Positions 1-7,572 of a stretch of DNA of 17,690 nt are shown in pieces (positions within the stretch are counted from its first letter, which is position 1; every line of letters begins with the position of its first letter). Both the position numbers and the translations under genes were made by a program. The notes under the pieces are model-generated. The model saw only the letters and a list, made by a program, of their open reading frames with translations. It was not told the DNA's origin and did no database searches. Location: assembly GCA_039024315.1 (NCBI GenBank), contig JBCCQN010000171.1, forward strand, positions 1 to 17,690, given 5' to 3'. This stretch comes from JBCAWW01 sp039024315. GTDB taxonomy: Bacteria; Bacteroidota; Bacteroidia; J057.

Positions 1-1
1 A

Positions 2-436
2 AAGCCGATTACCTTTCAACGTTTTTATCGTGCCGTCAATAAAGCTCAAGATTACCATCGGCTACTTAAGCGTTCCGCGGGAGCGGAAAACCTCCCTAAT
101 AAGGAAGCGGATAACTTTTTCTTTATAAAGTGCGACCATAAGTATGAAAAGATCTTCTTTCACGAGATCCTCTATATACAGGCCTTGCAAAATTACGTGG
201 TGATCTACACCTTGGAAGGGAAATATGTAACCTTACTCTCGCTCAAAAGTGTTGAGCAAAAGCTAAATCCAGCGGCCTTTATTAGGGTGCATAAGTCTTT
301 TGTGGCGGCCATTCCTCAGATTTCTTCTATAGAATCTCATGAGCTAATCATTGGTAAGCATCGTGTCCCAATCAGTCGCAATTATCGAGAGGAAGTCTTG
401 GCCAGAGTAGTCAAAGATCGTCTTTGGCGGAAGTAG
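2..436 (+). CDS. LytTR-family response regulator, C-terminal part (5' end outside window)
   Basis: The reading frame is open from the first bases, so the gene starts upstream; 144 residues remain. The first residues (KPITFQRFYRAVNKA) match the last strand and helix of a CheY-like receiver domain, which in LytR/AlgR-type regulators typically ends in a KP-[IF]-x-F-x-R-F motif. A linker of about 25 residues follows, then a complete LytTR DNA-binding domain (from about FFFIKCDHKYEKI to the stop), with the hallmark 'NYVVIY' strand and 'FIRVHKSFVAAI' segment. The protein should be a cytoplasmic transcription factor phosphorylated by a sensor kinase that would be encoded upstream, out of view. The linker codons contain a palindrome of the dispersed repeat family (71-88), giving the residues RSAGAE. 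An internal TTG at 185 could be mistaken for a start, but the upstream frame is clearly coding. A second LytTR protein follows 112 bases later. The family call is firm; the regulon is unknown. Confidence 0.9.
   Translation, partial: KPITFQRFYRAVNKAQDYHRLLKRSAGAENLPNKEADNFFFIKCDHKYEKIFFHEILYIQALQNYVVIYTLEGKYVTLLSLKSVEQKLNPAAFIRVHKSFVAAIPQISSIESHELIIGKHRVPISRNYREEVLARVVKDRLWRK
71..88. repeat. Copy of the dispersed GC-rich palindrome inside a coding linker
   Basis: TTCCGC (73-78) and GCGGAA (83-88) form a perfect 6-bp inverted repeat around GGGA. With the preceding CG, the sequence CGTTCCGCGGGAGCGG closely resembles the intergenic repeat CGTTCCGCGAAGCGG seen at 7307, 10924, 10987 and 14434, but it is one base longer. 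It lies in frame in the linker between receiver and LytTR domains. It may be an inserted repeat or a chance likeness. Confidence 0.45.
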
Positions 437-548
437 TGAGAAATAGCGATTATTCCCCCGCTAGAACTGCTGTATTTTCCTATCTTTAAATGTAGGATAG
501 GGAATGAAGCGCTCATGCCTTAGCCTGAAGGACCGAACTACTGATTGA

Positions 549-1394
549 ATGAGCTTTTTGGAGCGACCATATTCTTATCTAGATAGTAAGAAGGTGCGGC
601 TAATTTTTGCCGTAGTCGTGGGCTTACTGGCTTGCCTGTTTTTATTAGTGTTCAATCCCTATGATGCCCTTAATTGGACCTTTGAATCCCCGATTTACAA
701 CCTCCCTCTCTGGACAGCCGGCCTATTTTCCATTCCTGTTCTGCTCTTGAGTCAGCTAGGTATTCGGAATCTTTTGTACAAAGAGGTTTTCAAGGTAAAA
801 CATCTCCTGATCCTCTCCGCTATTGAACTGTTCTTGTTAAGTCTAGTCTTTTTCCTACTTTTTGCAGATCAAGCCAGTATAGCGGCAAACTTTTGGGGAG
901 AAGTTTATGTCACCTTTTTTTATACCATCTTGATGGCAAGTATCATCTATGTGTTTGCCTACCTCAGTTTGCCCTATTTTGAGCGTTCGGCAGAGCCGGT
1001 AGAAGACGAAAATGAAAAGCAAAAACCCCAGAGCTTATCAGATCTACTCAACCTCAAAAATGAAAAAGGAAAGGTAGAATTTGTGGTGAAACGAGATGCG
1101 ATTTTGTATATCAAGTCAGAGGACAATTATGTGTCAGTTTATCATCTGGTAAATGAAGAGGTCAAGAAAAAATTGATCCGGACCTCTCTCAAAAATATCA
1201 CCCAAGATTTGGCTGCTGATAGTTTGGTCAGGGTTCACCGATCCTACATGATCAACCCTGAAAAAATTGCTCAAATTGAACCAAACAAAGACAGTTTTAA
1301 GATTGGTTTAGCAGGTCTTGAGGATACAAAAATTCCGGTCTCTTCTACCTACAAAAAGAACCTCTTAGCGCTTAGGCCCGGATTAGCTTTCTGA
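549..1394 (+). CDS. Membrane-anchored LytTR DNA-binding protein
   Basis: This 281-residue protein has two halves. Residues 1-145 contain four predicted membrane helices (about 17-36, 53-70, 84-106 and 119-143). After an acidic, hydrophilic linker (146-174), residues 175-275 form a LytTR DNA-binding domain with the typical 'SEDNYVSVYH' and 'SLVRVHRSYMINPEKI' segments. It has no receiver or kinase domain, so it belongs to the class of LytTR regulators tethered to the inner membrane, where the membrane part probably senses a signal or binds a partner. The start is well fixed, because an in-frame TGA lies immediately before the ATG. It follows another LytTR gene by 112 bases and precedes the beta-helix/cytochrome pair by 52 bases, so it may regulate either neighbour; that is inference. 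Architecture is certain, ligand and targets are not. Confidence 0.88.
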   Translation: MSFLERPYSYLDSKKVRLIFAVVVGLLACLFLLVFNPYDALNWTFESPIYNLPLWTAGLFSIPVLLLSQLGIRNLLYKEVFKVKHLLILSAIELFLLSLVFFLLFADQASIAANFWGEVYVTFFYTILMASIIYVFAYLSLPYFERSAEPVEDENEKQKPQSLSDLLNLKNEKGKVEFVVKRDAILYIKSEDNYVSVYHLVNEEVKKKLIRTSLKNITQDLAADSLVRVHRSYMINPEKIAQIEPNKDSFKIGLAGLEDTKIPVSSTYKKNLLALRPGLAF

Positions 1395-1446
1395 TTCACC
1401 CCAAATAGAGCGAGTTTACCCCATTTTGTTGCGTAGTAGCCCCTAA

Positions 1447-2748
1447 ATGCATTCTTTGAGGCCAATCAACAATTTCATACTCGCTATGCTTAAATCTAAA
1501 ATCGGGAGATTAACCCTATTGGGAACCCTGATATCCCTCGGCTTTTTTGCTTGTAAAACTGACTCCGCCATGGCGGAAAGTAAGTATGCCAAAACCCTTA
1601 GTTTTTCCCCTGGTCAGGAGGACCAAATTCGTATCGCCTGTATAGAGGCGGAAGATAATACGCTGATCCAATTGGAGGCAGGGATTTATGAATTTGAGAA
1701 GCTTTCATTGCAAGGGCCGCTCAGCAATATCGGTATCGTCGGTAAAGGCAAAGAGAAGACCATTTTTGACTTTGGTAAGCAAGCGAGTGGGGGAGAGGGT
1801 TTTAGGGTAGAAAATGTCAACCAACTCTTGATCCAAGACATTCAATTTAGAGAATCCAAGGGGGATCTGCTCAAGATTAAAGAAGGCAAGGATATTGACC
1901 TGATTGGGGTGGCGACTGTTTGGGAAGGGGAGCCAGAAATATCTAATGGGGGCTACGGCATTTATCCCGTACTGTGTGAAAATGTAGTGATCAAAGATTG
2001 CTATGCTAGAGGAGCTTCAGACGCAGGAGTATATGTAGGCCAAACCAATAGAGCCTTAGTCAGCAATAACCTTGTAGAATATTGCGTAGCAGGTATCGAA
2101 ATTGAAAATACGTTGGACGCTGAAGTCTGGGAAAACGAAATGCGACACAATACGGGTGGCTTATTGATATTTGATCATCCGGGCTTGAAGTATGATGGCA
2201 AGAATACCAAAGCATTCCATAATAACATCCATGATAACAATTACCGTAATTTTGCGCCTGCGGCGAACTCTGCGACTGGAGTAGGTAACTTGGCGCCAGG
2301 TACGGGGATTCTGATTCTCAGAACGTCAGATGTCGAAGTGTATGAAAACACTATCACCAACAATAATACCATGTCAGTAGGGGTCATCAGCTATGCTACA
2401 GTAGATCCCAAAATCTTTGAAAACAATCCCGCCTTTTTCCCTAATCCGCAGAATGTTCATATCCACAACAACACCTATGGAGAGAGAGGAGCGTTCCCCG
2501 CAGGGGCCTATGAACACGAACTCGCTCAACTGGTAGTCCAACTGCACGAAAATATCAAAGCGATTGATCCCTCCCAGGAACAAATACAGCACATTCTTTT
2601 TGACGGTTTTGTCATCGGGGAAGGGGCCAATCCTCACAATCTTTGCATAGATGAGGCCGAAACAGTTAGCTTCCTCAATATGGACGTAGCCAATGGTTTT
2701 GCCAGTCCAAGCAAAGATCGCAACCCCTTTATCTGTGCCGCTCAGTAA
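1447..2748 (+). CDS. Parallel beta-helix lipoprotein (TIGR03805-like)
   Basis: This 433-residue protein begins with a lipoprotein signal ending in GFFAC, so Cys36 is the likely lipidated residue. The ATG at 1486 (MLKSKIGRLTLLG...) gives a tidier signal peptide and is an alternative start; the first ATG (1447) directly follows an in-frame TAA. Residues of about 55-350 carry repeated short beta-strand motifs of a right-handed parallel beta-helix ('NVNQLLIQDIQFRES', 'CENVVIKDCYARGAS', 'NRALVSNNLVEYCVAG', 'DVEVYENTITNNN'), as in pectate-lyase-like and nitrous-oxidase accessory NosD-like folds. It resembles the beta-helix family TIGR03805, whose genes usually sit beside an HNE_0200/SO2930-type diheme cytochrome, exactly as here, 24 bases downstream. 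Likely site: outer membrane or periplasm. The substrate is unknown: the fold suggests polysaccharide binding, but I cannot name catalytic residues. Confidence 0.85.
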   Translation: MHSLRPINNFILAMLKSKIGRLTLLGTLISLGFFACKTDSAMAESKYAKTLSFSPGQEDQIRIACIEAEDNTLIQLEAGIYEFEKLSLQGPLSNIGIVGKGKEKTIFDFGKQASGGEGFRVENVNQLLIQDIQFRESKGDLLKIKEGKDIDLIGVATVWEGEPEISNGGYGIYPVLCENVVIKDCYARGASDAGVYVGQTNRALVSNNLVEYCVAGIEIENTLDAEVWENEMRHNTGGLLIFDHPGLKYDGKNTKAFHNNIHDNNYRNFAPAANSATGVGNLAPGTGILILRTSDVEVYENTITNNNTMSVGVISYATVDPKIFENNPAFFPNPQNVHIHNNTYGERGAFPAGAYEHELAQLVVQLHENIKAIDPSQEQIQHILFDGFVIGEGANPHNLCIDEAETVSFLNMDVANGFASPSKDRNPFICAAQ

Positions 2749-2772
2749 TATCATCACTAGACTCCGCAGGAA

Positions 2773-3825
2773 ATGAAATATATCGCACTAACGATTTTAG
2801 GCCTCATACTTTGGGTCGCTAGTTGCTCTGTACCTACCCCAGACCAAGCGGTTAAGAGTTTTAAGTTTTTGGCCAAGCTCTCTGAGTATAATTTTTTCCA
2901 GGGAGATGTAGCCGAGCTGAAGCCTAGCAAACAGGTCTTTCCTTATGAGTTAAACAGTACTCTCTTTACGGATTATGCCTATAAAAAGCGTTTTATATAC
3001 CTACCAGAAGGCAGCAATCTTATTTATAAAGACGGAGGCTTACCCGAATTTCCGGAAGGCGCTTTTATCATCAAAAACTTTTATTATCTCCACAATGAAT
3101 CTCAGCCAGACTTAGGCAAAAGGCTCATTGAAACCCGCCTTTTGTATAAATCAGCCAAAGAATGGAAAGTGGCTTCTTACATCTGGAATGAAGCACAAAA
3201 AGACGCTGACTTGGCCTTGTTGGGAGGGGAAACAGAGGTAAGTTGGATTGATAAAGCAGGGAAAACCCGAGAAGTACTTTACACCATTCCAGACAAGAAT
3301 GATTGCAAAAGCTGCCATAAGTATGGGGGTGAGGTAATGCCGATTGGCCCCAAGGTAAGAAACCTGAATCGTGCTGTGAGTGATGGAGAGGCTGTCGGAC
3401 AATTGCAGCTGTGGGAGCAAAACGCTTGGCTAGCTGGATTGCCTAAAGATCACGCTATGATAGATCGTCTGCCCGCTTGGTCTGATGCTTCACAAAGCCT
3501 AGAAGACAGAGCTAGGGGCTATTTAGAGATCAATTGTGCGCACTGCCACAATCCTCAAGGGCCTGCCAACAACACCGCGCTAAACCTCAATATTGACGAA
3601 ACGGACCCGCATAATCTTGGCTTTATGAAGGGGCCTGTATCGGCTGCCCAAGGTTCCGGCGATCTACGCTATGACATCGTTCCTGGTGACGCAGAAGCGT
3701 CTATCCTTTGGTTTCGGATGAACAGCGTCGAGACTGGGATTGCCATGCCAGAAGTCGGACGAAGCCTCATCCATGAGGAAGGAGTAAGTCTAATCAAGGA
3801 CTGGATTGATGGGATGGAGATGTAG
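2773..3825 (+). CDS. SO2930/HNE_0200-family diheme c-type cytochrome lipoprotein
   Basis: This 350-residue protein has a lipoprotein signal (MKYIALTILGLILWVASC), with Cys18 as the lipidation site. Two haem-attachment motifs are present: CKSCH at residues 178-182 and CAHCH at 255-259. The second is followed by 'NPQGPANNTALNL', and Met325 in 'GIAMPEVGR' is a good distal ligand for it. The N-terminal 170 residues have the conserved features of TIGR03806 ('YELNSTLFTDYAYKKRFIYLPEG'). Haem would be attached in the periplasm, so the protein is probably a membrane-tethered electron carrier. It starts 24 bases after the beta-helix gene, in the usual order, so the two are probably cotranscribed and work together. 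The partner enzyme and the reaction are not established in this family as far as I know. A run of ten G begins in the stop codon. Confidence 0.9.
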   Translation: MKYIALTILGLILWVASCSVPTPDQAVKSFKFLAKLSEYNFFQGDVAELKPSKQVFPYELNSTLFTDYAYKKRFIYLPEGSNLIYKDGGLPEFPEGAFIIKNFYYLHNESQPDLGKRLIETRLLYKSAKEWKVASYIWNEAQKDADLALLGGETEVSWIDKAGKTREVLYTIPDKNDCKSCHKYGGEVMPIGPKVRNLNRAVSDGEAVGQLQLWEQNAWLAGLPKDHAMIDRLPAWSDASQSLEDRARGYLEINCAHCHNPQGPANNTALNLNIDETDPHNLGFMKGPVSAAQGSGDLRYDIVPGDAEASILWFRMNSVETGIAMPEVGRSLIHEEGVSLIKDWIDGMEM

Positions 3826-3852
3826 GGGGGGGGGCATGCATGACACCCCTAC
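3822..3852 (+). terminator. Stem-loop with a ten-G run after the cytochrome gene (weak terminator candidate)
   Basis: GTAGGGG (3822-3828) is the reverse complement of CCCCTAC (3846-3852). The left arm overlaps the stop codon and runs into a homopolymer of ten G (3825-3834). The stem can shift register along the G run. No T-run follows, so intrinsic termination is doubtful. Confidence 0.3.
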
Positions 3853-3990
3853 GAACAAGCGTTCTGCGCAGCAATACCTACTCTCAAAACCTAGTAATCT
3901 AGATTTCTTGCCTGTAAATAATGAGGCAGAGAAATAACGAATTTTTGTACTAAATATACTTTCCTAAAGCATTACCCTGCTTTATCGCTA

Positions 3991-3998
3991 TAATTTTG
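3991..3998 (+). promoter_or_regulatory. Candidate Bacteroidota -7 promoter element for the TonB-dependent receptor
   Basis: TAATTTTG matches the Bacteroidota -7 consensus TAnnTTTG and lies 35 bases upstream of the TTG start, in an AT-rich stretch. I see no convincing -33 TTTG at the usual distance, so this is only a candidate. Confidence 0.35.
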
Positions 3999-4032
3999 TG
4001 TAAATTATAGATACTAACGTAAAGCTACTACT

Positions 4033-6441
4033 TTGAAACAACTACTATTACTATTGCTTTTGGCGATGCCAGGGCTGCTATTGGCTCAAGTCACCCAAAC
4101 AATCAGAGGAAAAGTCATTGATGTAGATACTCAACAACCCTTGGTGGGAGCGCGAGTATTTGTCGAAGAAGATGGTATCAAAATCGGCACTACTACTGAT
4201 GAAAGAGGACAGTACCGACTGGAAAAAGTACCAGTGGGCCGTAGAACCATCAAATGTACCTACAGCGGCTATCTCAATTTTGTGTCAGATCCCATTGTAC
4301 TCAATAGCACCAAAGAATTGGTGGTTGAGATCAAAATGACTGAGAATATTGGGGAGACTACTACCGGTGAGGTGTTAATCACCGCAAGGGACTATCCTAC
4401 CAAAGCCGTCAACGAACTTTCGGTGGTGAGTACGCGCTCCTTCAACGCAGAAGAAACCGAGCGCTACGCCGCTTCCGTGAACGACCCAAGCCGCATGGCG
4501 CTCTCACTACCGGGCGTCCAGCAAGGAGGCGATGAAACGGAAAATGATATTATTATTCGCGGTAACTCGTCTTATGGGGTCCTCTGGCGATTAGAAGGTA
4601 TTGATATTCCCAATCCTAACCATTTTGCTCGTCCCGGCACTTCGGGTGGGGGCGTAACAGTATTTAGTGCTCAATTGCTCGATCGCTCCGATTTTTCGAC
4701 GGGTGGTATGCCCGCGGAATACGGGAATGCTATTGCTGGAGCCTTTGACGTACACTTTCGTAAAGGCAATATGGAGGAGCGTGAATACCGAGTCAAGCTC
4801 GGTCTGCTCGGACTTGACTTTGCCACCGAAGGTCCCATTTCTCAAGGGCGTGCTTCTTATTTGGTCAACTATCGTTACTCCACCCTGAGCGTACTCAATG
4901 ATCTTGGTTTTAACCTAGTCGGTGAACGAGTTGACAATGATTTTCAAGACTTATCATTCAATCTTGCCTTCAATAGCAAGGATGGGCGTTCGCAAACCAC
5001 TTGGTTTGGTATTGGTGGTCTGAGCCGTGAGCGTTATCGTCCAGTTGCCGTCGCTACAGAAAGAGATCCTAATCGCAACGACCATTGGGAAGACCGCGAC
5101 CGCGTCAGCAATATGGGCGCATCTGGCATCACCCATACCTATTTGGTTGATGAAAAATCTGTGCTCAAATTAGTCGTAGCGGGGATGTACGGGCAAATCA
5201 ATTATGATTATGATACGCTCGACATGAACGACAATCGCTTTCGCTATAATACAGAGCGATATGAAGATTCACGTTTAGCCGCTTCAGTGAGTTATGTGCG
5301 GAAGTTTGATGCCAAGACTCGCCTGAAAGCAGGGATCTTTTTCAATCAAATTTTCTTCAGCTTTTATCGACAGAGCCTACCCAGAAGTCCGCTTAATGAT
5401 TTGACACAGGTAGAGTTGGATAGAGCTATTTCAGTAGAAGGGGATGGGCAAACTCAAACTTTCCAGACCTATGCCCAACTCAGTAGACAGTTGACAGAAA
5501 AGCTCAAACTCAATGTAGGAGCGCATTTTCTGTTTTTAAATCTCAATAATTCTTATGAGATCGATCCGAGGGTTTCCCTCCAATATGTACCTGACCGCAA
5601 GCAGACGATATCGGTCGCTTATGGAATCCATAGCCAAATTTTGCCACTAGGGCAATACTTTTATGCCCAACAAGACAGTACGCCGACGGGCGAAACGATT
5701 ACTAGTTTACCGAATTTCGACTTGGACATGATTCGCTCGCATCATGCGATTTTGGCTTACAATTACCTCATTGGCAAGAGTTTGCGGGTAGGGGTAGATG
5801 TTTACTTACAACGCCTTTATCAGGTGCCTGTACGGACAGATGTAAACTCCACTTGGTGGATGCTCAACAACCAAAGTGGCGTAGCCACTGATCCCCTGGT
5901 CAATGATGGCAAAGGGCTTAACTATGGAGCCAATGTGTTTTTAGAGAAGATTTTCTCTGGTAATATCTTCTTCCTTTTGACGGCTTCTCGCTTTGAGTCT
6001 CAGTTTGAACTGGCCGATGGTAGAGTTTTTGACACGCGCTTTGGCACTCGTTTTGGTTCTAGCATTACCCTCGGTAAGGAATGGACTTTTGAAAAGGGAT
6101 CGGTCTTACAGGCCGGTTTTAGATCGATGTTTAATGGCGGCTTTCGTTATACCCCTATCACCCAGATCGAAGATCCTAATGAGCCGGGAAGGATGATCTA
6201 TATTTCTGATCAAGATCGTATCAACGAAGATCAGGTAGGATCCTATTTCCGTACTGACTGCCGTATATCTTATCGCGTCAATAAGCCTAAATTTGCCTCT
6301 GTACTCTCGCTTGACGTCCAAAACGTCTTAAATAGGAAAAATCCCCGATCGATAAGCTGGGATGCTGCGACCGGGGACATACGTTTCAATCGCCACAACG
6401 GAGGATTGATACCTGTGTTAAGTTATCGGATAGATTTTTAG
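4033..6441 (+). CDS. TonB-dependent outer-membrane receptor with carboxypeptidase-regulatory-like domain
   Basis: The 802-residue protein has a signal peptide (about residues 1-19, cleaved near LLAQ). Residues 22-95 form a carboxypeptidase-regulatory-like beta-sandwich ('IRGKVIDVDTQQPLVGARV', 'TDERGQYRLEKVPVG'), followed by a plug domain (about 130-235, 'DIIIRGNSSYGVLWRLEGIDIPN'). The rest is a 22-strand-type beta-barrel ending in the aromatic residue typical of outer-membrane proteins ('LSYRIDF'). It should import a ligand across the outer membrane using TonB energy. No SusD-like partner follows, so it is not a classical SusCD pair, and the ligand is unknown. The start is TTG: an in-frame TAA lies 18 bases upstream with no ATG between, and the next ATG falls inside the signal peptide. 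It stands alone and converges on the DUF2807 gene. Confidence 0.9.
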   Translation: MKQLLLLLLLAMPGLLLAQVTQTIRGKVIDVDTQQPLVGARVFVEEDGIKIGTTTDERGQYRLEKVPVGRRTIKCTYSGYLNFVSDPIVLNSTKELVVEIKMTENIGETTTGEVLITARDYPTKAVNELSVVSTRSFNAEETERYAASVNDPSRMALSLPGVQQGGDETENDIIIRGNSSYGVLWRLEGIDIPNPNHFARPGTSGGGVTVFSAQLLDRSDFSTGGMPAEYGNAIAGAFDVHFRKGNMEEREYRVKLGLLGLDFATEGPISQGRASYLVNYRYSTLSVLNDLGFNLVGERVDNDFQDLSFNLAFNSKDGRSQTTWFGIGGLSRERYRPVAVATERDPNRNDHWEDRDRVSNMGASGITHTYLVDEKSVLKLVVAGMYGQINYDYDTLDMNDNRFRYNTERYEDSRLAASVSYVRKFDAKTRLKAGIFFNQIFFSFYRQSLPRSPLNDLTQVELDRAISVEGDGQTQTFQTYAQLSRQLTEKLKLNVGAHFLFLNLNNSYEIDPRVSLQYVPDRKQTISVAYGIHSQILPLGQYFYAQQDSTPTGETITSLPNFDLDMIRSHHAILAYNYLIGKSLRVGVDVYLQRLYQVPVRTDVNSTWWMLNNQSGVATDPLVNDGKGLNYGANVFLEKIFSGNIFFLLTASRFESQFELADGRVFDTRFGTRFGSSITLGKEWTFEKGSVLQAGFRSMFNGGFRYTPITQIEDPNEPGRMIYISDQDRINEDQVGSYFRTDCRISYRVNKPKFASVLSLDVQNVLNRKNPRSISWDAATGDIRFNRHNGGLIPVLSYRIDF

Positions 6442-6442
6442 C

Positions 6443-6530
6443 GTATTTAGTAGAAAGTATTTAGTAGTCAGATCTTGTTCGTAATCAATTCTCTGTACTA
6501 AATACTTTCTACCTGTTACTTTCTACTAAA
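6443..6530. repeat. Interleaved direct and inverted repeats between convergent genes (possible two-way terminator)
   Basis: GTATTTAGTAGAAA (6443-6456) is repeated directly as GTATTTAGTAG (6457-6467). The 17 bases at 6450-6466 are the exact reverse complement of 6496-6512, with a 29-base spacer. The 14 bases at 6446-6459 are also the exact reverse complement of 6517-6530. Two competing hairpins can therefore form, filling the whole gap between the convergent stop codons at 6441 and 6531. The stems are AT-rich and lack a classical T-run, so the terminator role is inferred from position. Confidence 0.7.
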
Positions 6531-7259
6531 TTAATTCGCATCAACCAACGAGCCAGAACCACTTACTTGGCTGTTGATAGAAGGGCTACCTTTGTATTTG
6601 ACAGAGCCACTACCACTGATGGTAACGTTTAGGGTATCAGATACACTTACTTCCATGTCGCCAGCGCCAGAGACCTTGAGTTCCGCCGTAGCGGCCATCA
6701 AATCAAAGGCTTCTACATTACCAGAACCTGAGATTTTGAAATCTAAATCACTAGCTGTACCGGCTAGGATTACATCACCAGAACCTGAGATACGGCCATC
6801 GATATCAGTGGCGCTAAGATCAAGGTCTAGATCACCAGAACCACTAATTTTGAGTTCAATATCCTGAGTTTGGATAGGAGCTGTGCCCACCATGCTACCA
6901 GAACCAGAAATGGCGAGGTATTCAACATCTGGTAATGAGATATCAAAAACTACGTCAGAGTTTAATACGCAAAGGTTGTCAGCGTCAATGACCAAAATAC
7001 TGTCGATGACCTCTACTTCAATCACATCCAGTAGATTTTGGCTCCCATTGGCCACCACAGAGACCGTAGGATCTTGGGTGATATTGACATCACCCGGGAA
7101 GGAAAGCTTCACACCGATAAATGGATCAGCAATAGTGAAGGTTTCGGTTCCGACGGTATTATCAGCATTGATACAAGGAAAATCATCCAGGAAACAACCG
7201 CTCAATAAAGAAGAGCCGGCAAACATGATGGCCATTAGCCAAGCAAAACGTGTGTTCAT
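6531..7259 (-). CDS. DUF2807 (GIN domain) lipoprotein
   Basis: This 242-residue lipoprotein has a signal peptide ending LLSGC (Cys22 lipidated). A strand-rich region with 'VGTETFTIADPFIGVKLSFPGDVNI' follows, then the 'putative auto-transporter adhesin, head GIN domain' (DUF2807). From residue 117 there are seven [IV]SG[SA]G repeats, with their serines at 118, 139, 158, 177, 197, 215 and 233. The regular spacing of 18-21 residues implies about seven turns of a beta-solenoid. The protein should sit on the outer membrane or periplasmic face. Family members are common and usually single in Bacteroidota, and their function is unknown despite the adhesin name. The repeats make the DNA itself repetitive (CCAGAACC-type words), which explains long open frames on the other strand. 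The 5' leader contains a copy of the GC-rich palindromic repeat (7307-7322). Confidence 0.88.
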   Translation of the reverse strand: MNTRFAWLMAIMFAGSSLLSGCFLDDFPCINADNTVGTETFTIADPFIGVKLSFPGDVNITQDPTVSVVANGSQNLLDVIEVEVIDSILVIDADNLCVLNSDVVFDISLPDVEYLAISGSGSMVGTAPIQTQDIELKISGSGDLDLDLSATDIDGRISGSGDVILAGTASDLDFKISGSGNVEAFDLMAATAELKVSGAGDMEVSVSDTLNVTISGSGSVKYKGSPSINSQVSGSGSLVDAN

Positions 7260-7306
7260 AAGATTCGGTTTATAATGTTGGTTTGTTTATTGTTTGCTTT
7301 TATGAC

Positions 7307-7322
7307 ACCGCTTCGCGGAACG
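7307..7322. repeat. Single copy of the dispersed palindromic repeat
   Basis: ACCGCTTCGCGGAACG is identical to the core of the copies at 10928-10943 and 14433-14448, and on the opposite strand to 10987-11002. It lies 48 bases upstream of the DUF2807 start codon, probably within its leader. Confidence 0.75.
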
Positions 7323-7501
7323 CACCCTTACTTTTTCTTCGCAGTAGAGAAATATAATTTTTAAGTATCTGTTTATCAGTATTTTATGGTTTGTTTTTCT
7401 TTAGGGTGAGTCTGGACTTTAACTCTCCGGGCAAGAAAACTAGGAAAATCTGGATCAAGGATTTCTTGAATTAGTTCAACTTTAAAGCAAAATAGTGCCC
7501 T

Positions 7502-7509
7502 TACCTTTG
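7502..7509 (+). promoter_or_regulatory. Candidate Bacteroidota -7 promoter element for the 7573-10847 operon
   Basis: TACCTTTG matches TAnnTTTG and lies 64 bases before the first start codon of the operon. No clear TTTG was found at the expected -33 distance, so support is partial. Confidence 0.35.
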
Positions 7510-7572
7510 TTTTGAATAGGGGCGAAATTATCCGCTACGCTCCTTAAGTCAGATCCTTAGAACCTACTACCG

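Larger units (their letters stand above)
7260..7572. other. Intergenic region between divergent genes
   Basis: These 313 bases separate the starts of the DUF2807 gene (left, minus) and the small membrane-protein gene (right, plus). They hold one copy of the palindromic repeat (7307-7322), AT-rich stretches and one Bacteroidota-type -7 element on the plus strand (7502-7509). I see no credible gene or RNA structure in the rest. Confidence 0.6.

Noticed and set aside
2492..2506. CGTTCCCCGCAGGGG in the beta-helix gene, similar in form to the repeat family
   Set aside because: Only the first bases match the consensus and it encodes ordinary residues; likely chance.
2374..2757. 127-codon minus-strand frame within the beta-helix gene
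   Set aside because: It lies fully opposite a well-supported gene and shows no domain or codon pattern of its own.
6574..7275. Long plus-strand open frames opposite the DUF2807 gene, rich in PEPE-like words
   Set aside because: They are mirror images of the SGSG codon repeats on the minus strand; the minus-strand protein has a signal peptide and a known domain.
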